38,818 nucleotides of DNA from an uncultured Azospirillum sp. Its GTDB lineage: Bacteria; Pseudomonadota; Alphaproteobacteria; RF32; CAG-239. Under the pieces are notes generated by a model that saw only the letters and a list, made by a program, of their open reading frames with translations, ran no database searches and had not been told where the DNA came from. Below are positions 1 to 6,951 of this stretch, piece by piece. Both the position numbers and the translations under genes were made by a program. The stretch lies in assembly GCA_900539605.1 (NCBI GenBank), contig UQCS01000013.1, positions 1 through 38,818 on the forward strand. The letters are read 5' to 3'. Positions within the stretch are counted from its first letter, which is position 1; every line of letters begins with the position of its first letter.

Positions 1-636
1 ACGTTTCAGACGTGTTTTTAAGGTAAATCCATAATGGGAGTACATCTGATTAAAAACAGTTTCATTCCCTTTCCAATTATCTGCCGGATCTGGATTTGTT
101 CCCCACTCCATCTCGACCATATCCAACTGCGGAGAACGGCGGATATACTCAAACCCTTTTTTACCCCGAACTAGATGAACGTAAAGAATTTTTATCTTTT
201 TATTTGGATAAAGTCTAAAAAGTTCAGCACGCATCCTCAGTAACTCGGCCATTTCTAGATTATCTTCGCGACAATGGACAAAAAGAATTCTACGGGAACT
301 TTTAATTTTATTCAATAATCTTTCAATACGTCGATCGTATTTTGCATGTACTTCTTTAAAATCTATCGCTGGATCTTCATGGATAAAATCATGAACAAAT
401 TTTATCCTATTAGGCATTTCGAATATGGAACTTTTTCCCTGTTTACGCAAGAACTTAAGTTGATCTAGCTGTAGAAAATCCTCGAAATCATTTGCCAGAA
501 AGCCCACAACTAATTCCAGGTTGACCCAGTTCAACCAATCAAACGGTAATGACTCCATTTGTAGCTGTGCTTTTCGCAGATGATAACTTGTAGCGCAAAA
601 GGTTCCTGCGGGGATAAAAAGGTCAAATTTCTCCAT
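1..636 (-). CDS. DUF1796 family putative papain-like cysteine peptidase (partial)
   Basis: The reading frame is open from an ATG at 636 to the window edge (212 codons, no stop), so the C-terminus is missing. The N-terminus has a motif GTFCATSYHLRK followed by PFDWL, which is the signature of the DUF1796 (putative papain-like cysteine peptidase) family; Cys14 would be the candidate nucleophile. An AGGTGA ribosome binding site sits 5 bases before the ATG, and a separate promoter precedes it (676-705). It follows the tail-fibre genes but has its own promoter, as expected of a phage cargo (moron) gene. It could also be a bacterial gene beyond the prophage end, but no attachment site is seen between it and the tail genes. 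The family's substrate is unknown to me. Confidence 0.72.
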   Translation of the reverse strand, partial: MEKFDLFIPAGTFCATSYHLRKAQLQMESLPFDWLNWVNLELVVGFLANDFEDFLQLDQLKFLRKQGKSSIFEMPNRIKFVHDFIHEDPAIDFKEVHAKYDRRIERLLNKIKSSRRILFVHCREDNLEMAELLRMRAELFRLYPNKKIKILYVHLVRGKKGFEYIRRSPQLDMVEMEWGTNPDPADNWKGNETVFNQMYSHYGFTLKTRLKR

Positions 637-675
637 TAATTCACCTAATTTTTAGTATGTCAGTTTTTTCTATTA

Positions 676-705
676 TTCATACCTTATAAAAGCGCCAAAT
701 GTCAA
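676..705 (-). promoter_or_regulatory. Promoter for the DUF1796 gene
   Basis: On the minus strand there is a perfect TTGACA (700-705), an 18-base spacer and TATGAA (676-681). The -35 box overlaps the stop codon of the fibre-assembly gene, so the DUF1796 gene can be expressed independently of the late operon, for example in the lysogen. Confidence 0.5.
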
Positions 706-1265
706 TCTTGCTGAGCACTCCATTCTTCAAAAGTTTTAACTTCCAGTTCCGGAAATTCTTCTGCTTTCGGAATATCGCGCAAATATTTCCGATATTGCCG
801 GTATTGTTCCCGTTCTTCATCGGTTAGGGGGTAATCCTCCAGCATCATTTTATCGGTACTAAGCAGCAATATATCGCGTTTCAGCCGCATTTCGGCTTTT
901 TTATCCTCTATCGGCTTATCGATAATTGCCCCGTTTCGGATAATCTTTCGGCCTTCGTCCAAGTCTTTTTTCAACTCAGCGGTTATGAGCGTATCGCGCT
1001 GACGCTCGCCAAGGTAATCAATTGTAAAAAGACCACGTTCGGTATTGACTGCCTTTTTCCCACGGTTATCAGCAACATACTGCCAACTCTTTTGGAAAAT
1101 CCGCGCATAGCCTTCTTTTTCTTCTAAAGGCAGCTCAAAGGTTGCATTAGCCGGTAGCAAATATATCTCTTTCCGCTGCCGTTTGGTCTCCAACGGATCA
1201 AGAAAAGCATTGTCTTGCCCCAGATATTCATGAGTATCTTGGTCATAAAAGTATATCTTTTTCAT
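702..1265 (-). CDS. Tail fibre assembly chaperone-like protein
   Basis: 187 residues. The N-terminal part (YFYDQDTHEYLG, then LLPANATFELP and WQYVADNRG) follows the pattern of Tfa-type tail fibre assembly proteins. The C-terminal part (DYPLTDEEREQYRQYRKYLRDIP, about residues 144-167) is the conserved element of phage tail assembly chaperones. It lies directly after the collar-domain fibre gene, 10 bases downstream, the usual place for a Tfa protein. It probably helps trimerise or attach the fibre and is not expected to enzymatically modify anything. The stop codon overlaps the next promoter. Confidence 0.78.
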   Translation of the reverse strand: MKKIYFYDQDTHEYLGQDNAFLDPLETKRQRKEIYLLPANATFELPLEEKEGYARIFQKSWQYVADNRGKKAVNTERGLFTIDYLGERQRDTLITAELKKDLDEGRKIIRNGAIIDKPIEDKKAEMRLKRDILLLSTDKMMLEDYPLTDEEREQYRQYRKYLRDIPKAEEFPELEVKTFEEWSAQQD

Positions 1266-1275
1266 GATTAAGTCC

Positions 1276-2178
1276 TTAGTATTTTATACAATAACGCATT
1301 GTCAGCGCTGGAGGCTGTACTGTTTGAGATCTCCCGTATATTCCGGAGGAACGCGTTGCGGAAAAATATACATTTTCAGAAGCAGCTGATCCACTTGTCT
1401 GAATCTGCCCCAATGTCTCCCCTGTTTCACTATAAAAAGCACCATTACCAGTTCTTTGAACTGCACCATAACGGAATTGCGAAACCAAACCGGAAATGTT
1501 CGGAAGTCCGGCTTCTTTTACCACACCGGCGGTTGTTGCGCCTTGAATAAAATTGTTGTTCAAATTCGGAATATTAAAAGTGGTTGAGCCATCACCGCTA
1601 CCGTAAATGGTGCCGAGAACACTGAACAAATCCGCATAAGTCGTACGACTGATGGCAGCTCCGTTACAGATCAAATAACCTGCAGGAATGGACAAGTTCG
1701 ACGCATAGGCGATAATACTGCCGGTCGGTAACCACAATCTTAATTGATCAAGAACATATCCTTGGGTAACAATATCAGATATCCAGCTTGTGCCGATCAC
1801 TTCGGGGTTAGTAATAAAATTGTCGGTATTATTTACTTTTGCGCTACGCAACAATTGGGTTCCTCCGCTTTCGTTAACATACCAGAGCCGCGCCCCTTCA
1901 GGATAACCGCCGATAGCTGCTGAAACTACCGGATCAAAAGTATACAAGCCGCCATTTTGGGTATAAAAATAAAACTGAGAAAGTAAATTTCCCAGTCCGT
2001 TAAAGTCTTGCCCATATGGAGCCTCGCCGCCATCTTCTTGCGGTATCATCGTAATCGGAGGAAACCCCTCTTGTATTGAGGCGTGTGCCGTGCCAGTCGG
2101 CGCATCCGGAATATCATTCTTTTGACCATTATAAGCAAATGCCCCGGAGATAACCTGGGGTTTTACCAAATCTTCCAT
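1276..2178 (-). CDS. Tail fibre / phage tail collar domain protein
   Basis: 300 residues. Residues about 150-215 form a phage tail collar domain: LPTGSIIAYASN, then a CNGA motif, a YADLFSVLGTIYGSGDGSTT-like block and FNIPNLN. The C-terminal region (PPALTMRYCIKY end) is typical of collar fibres, whose last strand ends the protein. The N-terminal part (PQVISGAFAYNGQKNDIPDA) resembles the baseplate-proximal end of short fibres. It is likely the receptor-binding or short tail fibre and starts one base after the DUF2612 gene, so it is translated from the same late mRNA. The receptor cannot be inferred. Confidence 0.82.
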   Translation of the reverse strand: MEDLVKPQVISGAFAYNGQKNDIPDAPTGTAHASIQEGFPPITMIPQEDGGEAPYGQDFNGLGNLLSQFYFYTQNGGLYTFDPVVSAAIGGYPEGARLWYVNESGGTQLLRSAKVNNTDNFITNPEVIGTSWISDIVTQGYVLDQLRLWLPTGSIIAYASNLSIPAGYLICNGAAISRTTYADLFSVLGTIYGSGDGSTTFNIPNLNNNFIQGATTAGVVKEAGLPNISGLVSQFRYGAVQRTGNGAFYSETGETLGQIQTSGSAASENVYFSATRSSGIYGRSQTVQPPALTMRYCIKY

Positions 2179-2179
2179 A

Positions 2180-2728
2180 TTAATTTCTCCTTAGTGGTGC
2201 TTGATTAAAAGGCTTAAAACCTGTTTTATTAAATCCAAACAGCTGTTTTTTCGGAAGTTCAACGACTGTAAGGCCAACTCCTGTGGACTTAGGTGGAATA
2301 CCCGGCAAGCTAAGAATCGCCTTTTCCATCTCATCTAAATAAAAATCAAAGGTATATTTCATTGTCATAATGCCGGTATCAAAGACATATACCTTTCCTC
2401 GTTCTTGAAATAAATAATTCAATATTTCTGCTAGATTGGGAACTGTACAGTTTGATATATTGGACATAGCCTTGACCAAAAGCAAAAAGCGATAATATTT
2501 ATTTTCCAAATCGGCAGCTTGGCCGTTTATCTTAAGCCGGCGTGAAATATTGAGCCTTTCACCCCAGATATTTAGCCCATAAGTGTTAGCCGTCTGAATA
2601 TTAAAGATATTGTCATAGAAATTTTTAATATCAGCATCAACGCCAATCATCTTTTCCAGACCATTCAGAACTGTCATCAGCTTTGGACTGTTAGCATATT
2701 GACTTAAAATGTACTTTTTTTTATCCAT
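2180..2728 (-). CDS. DUF2612 family baseplate protein
   Basis: 182 residues. The N-terminus (YILSQYANSPKLMTVLNGLE) and the motif TANTYGLNIWGERLNISR match DUF2612, a phage baseplate family that occupies the place of tail protein I in P2-like phages. It starts inside the end of the baseplate J-like gene (overlap 2721-2728), consistent with coupled translation. Its position between the J-like wedge and the fibre suggests it connects the baseplate wedge to the tail fibre. Confidence 0.82.
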   Translation of the reverse strand: MDKKKYILSQYANSPKLMTVLNGLEKMIGVDADIKNFYDNIFNIQTANTYGLNIWGERLNISRRLKINGQAADLENKYYRFLLLVKAMSNISNCTVPNLAEILNYLFQERGKVYVFDTGIMTMKYTFDFYLDEMEKAILSLPGIPPKSTGVGLTVVELPKKQLFGFNKTGFKPFNQAPLRRN

Positions 2729-3908
2729 TTTGAAGTACCGTTATGTTGGCCGCGTCAGTAACCGGCAACTGATTAAGATTGAAACTTAAGGCATCTCGCC
2801 AAGTTGAATTATCCTTGGATATTTGTATTTTCACTATATTCAAGCCCAACGCTGTCAACGGGCAATAAAACCGGCTGGCATAAATTGTTTGCCCGATTGT
2901 TATCCCGGAAGAATTATCTGAACCATTGAAATTAGCAACAATCGCATTATCAATTAATTCTTCAAAATTCTCAGGTGTATTTTCGTCAACATCTAAAGTT
3001 ACCTGAACATAAACATTTGTATTTTGCGAACGGCTAAATTGAATTGGAATATATGTTCCCGGAAGTGTTACAGCTACCTCTCCGTTTGTTGCGCAACCAC
3101 CACTTTTAGAATTGCGGATTGCTTCGGCGATTTCGGTGTTATCTCCGCCATTCGCAATGACATAGATGGAATTGCGGACTAATTCAACGCCTTGAATAGT
3201 TGCCGGTTCGGAACTGTCATTTTCGACAACCACTACATCGGTGACATTCGGAACATTAAACACACGCGAATAAACAGCCTCTCTTGAGCCAGTCGCGTAG
3301 AGAGCAAGAGAGTTTTTGCGCCGATTTTCATATTCTAAGCGGCTTTCCTTATTGGCTCCAAGAACGCCCGCTGCAGGATTGTTAATTGTATCCCATCCCT
3401 GAATTTGACGGTAAATGCGATTAACCGAATTTGCCGGTGCCGGAATCTCTCCAAGTTCCGCAGATTGGAATTGAAGCGTTATGCTTCCGCTTGCCGGAAT
3501 TGTCCCCGAACTGGTACAAACGAAAATATCACCGTCTCCGTTTTGTGCCTGGGCGGCACCAGCCTGATTATCCAAGCCCGGAATAACAGTCCCCGGCAAA
3601 CCGGTACAAACACATTGCACTATCGTAGGTGTAGCGTTTTTCCGCTGTAAAAAATACAAATTTCCCAGCGCATCTTGCCAGATACCGCTTGCAAAAGCCG
3701 GATTAAACTGATTAATCAACAAAATCATATTGGCATTTTTTTGCACAATGATGTTCGTGATGCCGTCAATCAGATACCCTTGCGGGGTGGAATCGTCTAA
3801 ATTCAAACCACTTCCAAAGGCTTCAACAAATAGGGCCTGTACATCTGCTTTTATTTCCGATGTCTCCGGCGCGACAACGCCGGCGGCAGTAAATTCGAGA
3901 TCAAACAT
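2721..3908 (-). CDS. Baseplate J-like wedge protein
   Basis: About 395 residues from the ATG at 3908, which has a GAGGA ribosome binding site 6 bases upstream; a longer frame starts at 3923 or a TTG at 3929 but lacks a better site. The sequence shows the baseplate J / gp47 pattern: an early region ending in FASGIWQDALGNLYFLQR, a middle part with RIYRQIQGWDTINNP and ESRLEYENRR, and VPNVTDVVVVEN. It should form the baseplate wedge with the gp25/gp46-like product encoded just before it; the two genes overlap at 3901-3908. Confidence 0.88.
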   Translation of the reverse strand: MFDLEFTAAGVVAPETSEIKADVQALFVEAFGSGLNLDDSTPQGYLIDGITNIIVQKNANMILLINQFNPAFASGIWQDALGNLYFLQRKNATPTIVQCVCTGLPGTVIPGLDNQAGAAQAQNGDGDIFVCTSSGTIPASGSITLQFQSAELGEIPAPANSVNRIYRQIQGWDTINNPAAGVLGANKESRLEYENRRKNSLALYATGSREAVYSRVFNVPNVTDVVVVENDSSEPATIQGVELVRNSIYVIANGGDNTEIAEAIRNSKSGGCATNGEVAVTLPGTYIPIQFSRSQNTNVYVQVTLDVDENTPENFEELIDNAIVANFNGSDNSSGITIGQTIYASRFYCPLTALGLNIVKIQISKDNSTWRDALSFNLNQLPVTDAANITVLQNG

Positions 3909-4242
3909 TAAATTCCTCGCCATCTTCAAGGGTTATACGAATATCCGGGACTAATTTCCGATCATTAAAGCTGTCAACAACTACCTCAACCGAAGCAACG
4001 CCCTCAATTCTTTTGGCTTCATTATCAAAATCAGACTGCAGAAGTGCTAAATTGGGGGTCTGGCCGAGGATTTCTTCTTTATAAGGAACGCCGCGTTCCT
4101 TATCATAAAGCATTTCGCCTTTCCATACCCGGCAAGATGTGGCAACGTCTTGAGCTATTTGCAAGCCGCCGTCTACCGTTGCAATATTTCCCATATCATC
4201 TAATTGTAAATCCCAATCCGGAGTTAGTTTTAACGATGTCAT
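3901..4242 (-). CDS. gp25/Mu gp46-like baseplate wedge (sheath initiator) protein
   Basis: 113 residues. Features of the GP46/gpW-like family are visible: an N-terminal LTPDWDLQLDDMGNIATVDG, a central QDVATSCRVWKGEMLYD, and a C-terminal VEVVVDSFNDRKLVPDIRI. In contractile tails this small protein contacts the sheath and starts its assembly on the baseplate. The start at 4242 overlaps the stop of the spike gene in an ATGA arrangement (4239-4242), and its end overlaps the J-like gene, so all three are translationally coupled. Confidence 0.82.
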   Translation of the reverse strand: MTSLKLTPDWDLQLDDMGNIATVDGGLQIAQDVATSCRVWKGEMLYDKERGVPYKEEILGQTPNLALLQSDFDNEAKRIEGVASVEVVVDSFNDRKLVPDIRITLEDGEEFNV

Positions 4243-4886
4243 ATCGGTGTCCCCGTATTCTTATCACCCGGTGTTACGCCGGTATGCTGATGTGTTTGTA
4301 AGCTGATTTTGCCCCCGACGACATCGCCGGTTGATGTGACTTTACCATTGATTGTCAGGTCGCCGTTGATTGTGGTCGGCGCATTAATGGTTGCTTCAGA
4401 GACATTGACGACTAACGGAACATCTCCCTGAAGGGTCATCTGATTGTCGTTTATTTCCATAAACCGCACCGGATTTTGTGCTAAACTGGCAACCGAACAA
4501 ATGTAAACCCCATCTGAGTTGCTAAACCTGCGGTTGCTTTGCGGATTTGCCTGCCCTTTGCTCAAAAGAACGCCGGTAATATCTCGTTGACAATACCCAG
4601 CAAGCCCTATATCTCCGACTTGCGGCGTGATTTTGAACGCATTTTGTCCGGCTTGAATCCTGAGATACGGAATATTATAGATAACGGCCGGTTCAACGAC
4701 CTCATTATCCGGTGTTAAGGCATTCAAAAGCGGCTTGACATCGACCGTCATATCGGCATTAACCGCCATAACGACTGCTAATTCAAGCGTATTAACTTGA
4801 GCTAACTGCTGCCAGATTGCAAAACTAAGACTATTGTAATCTGAAGCCGTTGTATTCGGCTTGCGAACGGAAGAAACTGTTGTCAT
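4239..4886 (-). CDS. Baseplate central spike, Gp138 N-terminal domain
   Basis: 215 residues from the ATG at 4886, which overlaps the hub gene stop as ATGA; an earlier in-frame ATG at 4925 would lie inside the hub gene. Residues about 45-110 (PYLRIQAG, then TPQVGDIGLAGYCQRDI and SNRRFSNSDGVY) match the OB-fold N-terminal domain of phi92-type Gp138 spikes. The C-terminus (TTINGDLTINGKVTSTGDVV and HQHTGVTPGDKNTGTP) is the repetitive beta-helical spike body with the usual HxH-type tip motif that binds metal. It should pierce the outer membrane. Confidence 0.85.
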   Translation of the reverse strand: MTTVSSVRKPNTTASDYNSLSFAIWQQLAQVNTLELAVVMAVNADMTVDVKPLLNALTPDNEVVEPAVIYNIPYLRIQAGQNAFKITPQVGDIGLAGYCQRDITGVLLSKGQANPQSNRRFSNSDGVYICSVASLAQNPVRFMEINDNQMTLQGDVPLVVNVSEATINAPTTINGDLTINGKVTSTGDVVGGKISLQTHQHTGVTPGDKNTGTPI

Positions 4887-5740
4887 AATCCCACCGGATA
4901 AATTGCTTCTATGTTTGTAAACCACGGCGCATTATCCATATACGCCCCCAAAGAATGGCTCAGGCTGGTGATATTCCATCTTCCGCTTGCTTTGGGAACA
5001 ATACTTTTAACCTCAATCTGATTACCAACTTGAACCTGTGGCAAAAACTCAGATTTTACTTTTATGCCGTTTGAGGTAAAGTCAGGATAACCAATCATCC
5101 CGCTGGACGAGCTTAAAACAGCAATAACCTGTGTATTGCCTTCAGCTGTTTTCAAAGTTAAAGTTTCTCCATCCAAAACAATGTTCAGATCATATGAATT
5201 AGCTAAAGAGATAATCTTTTGAACCGGCGAACCTTTTAAGTACGGATTTAAGACCGATTTGGTCTCACCCTCGTTGACAAAGACAAACCCAGCCTCATTG
5301 CAAACCTGCTCCAAAACAGAGGCGGCGGGGATGCTACCCTTAAATGTATAGGGAGGCACGGCTAACAATCCGGCATAGTACCCCGCCATAGCTTCAATCT
5401 CTAACACAACATCCGGCGCAGCGTTATAATTCGGCACCGACGTGACAATATCCCCCATAAAGACAAGCGACATTCCCTCTTTCTCATCTCCGGCATAGAC
5501 CGACACTTTATTGTTCTGGGCAAAGGTCATCGGGCGGAAAGCCAAAAATGTCAAAGCTTCCAAATCTTCCTGATTAATGCCGGTTATAGAAATCTTGGCA
5601 TTATCCCTTGCCGGAAAGCCCGGGCGTTGTATTTCCGCCTTGACCGGAAGACCGCGTATAACCTTGGTGTTCGCACCGCCGGTAAAAGTACCGGATGTTA
5701 AGGTAATTCTGACTTCAATGTTTTTTTTTGTAAAAGACAT
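4883..5740 (-). CDS. Baseplate hub protein
   Basis: 285 residues. The protein has the order typical of gpD/gp44-like hubs: an N-terminal beta domain (KVIRGLPVKAEIQRPGFPA, KISITGIN), a region LLAVPPYTFKGSIPAASVLEQVC, and a C-terminal domain ending in WNITSLSHSLGAYMDNAPWFT. It sits between the plug and spike genes, as in Pam3-type tails, and should form the trimeric hub that carries the spike. The ATG at 5740 overlaps the plug gene stop (TAATG). A run of nine T on the plus strand at about 5720-5729 falls in its first codons. Confidence 0.85.
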   Translation of the reverse strand: MSFTKKNIEVRITLTSGTFTGGANTKVIRGLPVKAEIQRPGFPARDNAKISITGINQEDLEALTFLAFRPMTFAQNNKVSVYAGDEKEGMSLVFMGDIVTSVPNYNAAPDVVLEIEAMAGYYAGLLAVPPYTFKGSIPAASVLEQVCNEAGFVFVNEGETKSVLNPYLKGSPVQKIISLANSYDLNIVLDGETLTLKTAEGNTQVIAVLSSSSGMIGYPDFTSNGIKVKSEFLPQVQVGNQIEVKSIVPKASGRWNITSLSHSLGAYMDNAPWFTNIEAIYPVGL

Positions 5741-6036
5741 TACCCCTCGTCACTATATAAAAGCCGGTACTGAGTGCCTAAACCGGTATAAACTGGGTCT
5801 GAATTGCCATTGATATCAACCATTTGGAAATTACCGATAAAATCAGCCAGCCCCGAAGGCAGTAGATTTTGCCCGGTAACAATTAACTGGCCTTGAATAA
5901 CAGCGCTTCCATCTTTTAGGACATCTAAATAAAGATAATCCCCACGGGTCAAAACCCGGACGGTCACATCCTGATTGCCCAACACAAGGCTTAATTCCTG
6001 ACTTGGCAGAGCGGACAGAGGAACTTCAACAATCAT
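5740..6036 (-). CDS. Baseplate plug protein (Pam3 gp18-like)
   Basis: 98 residues from the ATG at 6036, which overlaps the preceding stop as ATGA; a TTG at 6045 is less likely. The small all-beta pattern (VPLSALPSQELSLVLGNQ, DYLYLDVLKDGS, VTGQNLL) is that of the phage baseplate plug family named after cyanophage Pam3 gp18. The gene order Dit-like, plug, hub, spike supports this. The plug is thought to close the tail tube channel between the tape measure and the hub. Confidence 0.78.
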   Translation of the reverse strand: MIVEVPLSALPSQELSLVLGNQDVTVRVLTRGDYLYLDVLKDGSAVIQGQLIVTGQNLLPSGLADFIGNFQMVDINGNSDPVYTGLGTQYRLLYSDEG

Positions 6037-6632
6037 GACAACCAACCTTTAATTATAGACGGGGGCTGTTTTGCCTGTTGCCGCCCTTTATTAACCGTAT
6101 CAGCATCTCCGGCGTTCTGTACTTTGGAAGCAGGCATTGCGATACTTTTATAGCGGCGGGCAGTTTGCTTTATTTCTTTTAATCGTAACTCTACAACAAG
6201 AAGATTAACTGCCTGACTTTCCGATATGCTGTGACTTAAACCGGTGATATTGACATTTCGGTACACTCGGAAAGGCAACACAATATCAACCAGATCTGTA
6301 GAATCGTTATAAGTTTCTAAACTGGTTAAAAAGTTACTTAAGACCGTAGAACTACCGGATTTGGCCAGCGTTACAGAGAACTCCGCCGGATTATTGATTT
6401 TATTATAAGCACCAAAACTTCCCTGCTCTATCTGGTTGGTTGGAACAGAAGATGATTTTGATGCCGAATAACCGATAAAAGTATCAAACTCTACGATTGC
6501 TTTACGAGTTGAGCTGTTGCGGACAGTCCACTCGCCTCGTATCCAGTTCCTAATATTAGCGACCCCGGGCAAGCGGTGCGTTGCCAAATCCTCAGCTTGC
6601 CCGGCTAAATCTTTGATGTAACCTAAATCCAT
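6033..6632 (-). CDS. Dit-like tail baseplate protein
   Basis: About 199 residues from the ATG at 6632; an upstream TTG at 6650 is in frame but lies in the terminator hairpin. The body contains the pattern of Dit-like N-terminal domains in simple contractile tails: AIVEFDTFIGYSASKSSSVP, an AYNKINNPAEFSVTLAKSGS block and VYRNVNITGLSHSISES. It probably forms the ring between tail tube and hub. It is the first gene after the hairpin-rich gap and has only a weak GGAAAA ribosome binding site. Confidence 0.72.
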   Translation of the reverse strand: MDLGYIKDLAGQAEDLATHRLPGVANIRNWIRGEWTVRNSSTRKAIVEFDTFIGYSASKSSSVPTNQIEQGSFGAYNKINNPAEFSVTLAKSGSSTVLSNFLTSLETYNDSTDLVDIVLPFRVYRNVNITGLSHSISESQAVNLLVVELRLKEIKQTARRYKSIAMPASKVQNAGDADTVNKGRQQAKQPPSIIKGWLS

Positions 6633-6650
6633 ATTTTTTCCATACAACAA

Positions 6651-6672
6651 AAGCCCCAGTTTCCCGAGGCTT
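6651..6672 (-). terminator. Hairpin terminator with GAAA loop before the Dit-like gene
   Basis: On the minus strand a 9-bp stem (AAGCCTCGG / CTGGGGCTT) closed by GAAA is followed by TTGTTG. The same type of stem with a GAAA loop ends two antirepressor cassettes (12290-12309 and 17415-17432), so this may mark the downstream end of a similar inserted unit. The U-tract is weak. Confidence 0.5.
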
Positions 6673-6692
6673 GACTTTATTTGTTTTTATTG

Positions 6693-6777
6693 TATAAAAA
6701 GAAAGTCCTGCGACCACGAATCACAGGACAATTTCTTAATCTAAGAAAGGGGTTAACCTAACTTAATCTCTCTCTAT
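6693..6777 (-). ncRNA. Candidate small RNA between tape measure and Dit genes
   Basis: A promoter (6784-6812) points into this stretch, and a strong hairpin terminator ends it: stem GTCCTG-TGA / TCG-CAGGAC (6705-6729) with a 7-base loop, then TTTCTTTTTAT. The roughly 85-base transcript contains no ATG and no convincing open frame. It includes a second hairpin (TTTCTTA / TAAGAAA, 6732-6748) and a GGTTAACC palindrome (6751-6758). It is therefore a candidate independent RNA gene set inside the tail operon. A leader or attenuator for the baseplate genes is the main alternative. Confidence 0.45.
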
Positions 6778-6783
6778 GAGATT

Positions 6784-6812
6784 AAGATAACCTATCTGAC
6801 ATAAAATGTCAA
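6784..6812 (-). promoter_or_regulatory. Promoter within the tape measure-Dit gap
   Basis: The minus strand shows TTGACA (6807-6812), a 17-base spacer and TATCTT (6784-6789). The palindrome TGACAT-AAA-ATGTCA (6797-6811) covers the -35 box and may be an operator. A 9-bp inverted repeat (CTTAATCTC / GAGATTAAG, 6762-6786) overlaps the -10 box and start point. Confidence 0.5.
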
Positions 6813-6948
6813 TAGGGAAAAGGTTTTCCCCTTTCGCATTACGAAAGGAAAGATAATGATAATAAAGCTTATTATTGTTATTCGGAAAATCCGAATTTAT
6901 CTGTCCGTTAAACGATAGATAAGGCAAAGGGCAGTTTTCCGCCCTTTG
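6797..6948. repeat. Back-to-back hairpins downstream of the tape measure gene
   Basis: Seven short palindromes follow each other almost without gaps: TGACAT/ATGTCA (6797-6811), GGGAAA/TTTCCC (6815-6830), CCTTTCG/CGAAAGG (6830-6848), an AT-rich one around AAGCTT (about 6857-6875), ATTCGGA/TCCGAAT (6880-6896), TATCT/AGATA with inner CGT/ACG (6899-6922), and CAAAGGGC/GCCCTTTG (6925-6948). The last could terminate the tape measure transcript, but on the minus strand it lacks a U-tract. No gene fits here. Confidence 0.65.
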
Positions 6949-6951
6949 TTT

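Noticed and set aside
1..700. Left attachment site (copy of the tRNA-Trp 3' end)
   Set aside because: No match to the tRNA 3' segment was found here or elsewhere on the left, so the left end must lie outside the window.
1276..2178. Diversity-generating retroelement acting on the fibre gene
   Set aside because: No reverse transcriptase or template repeat is present.
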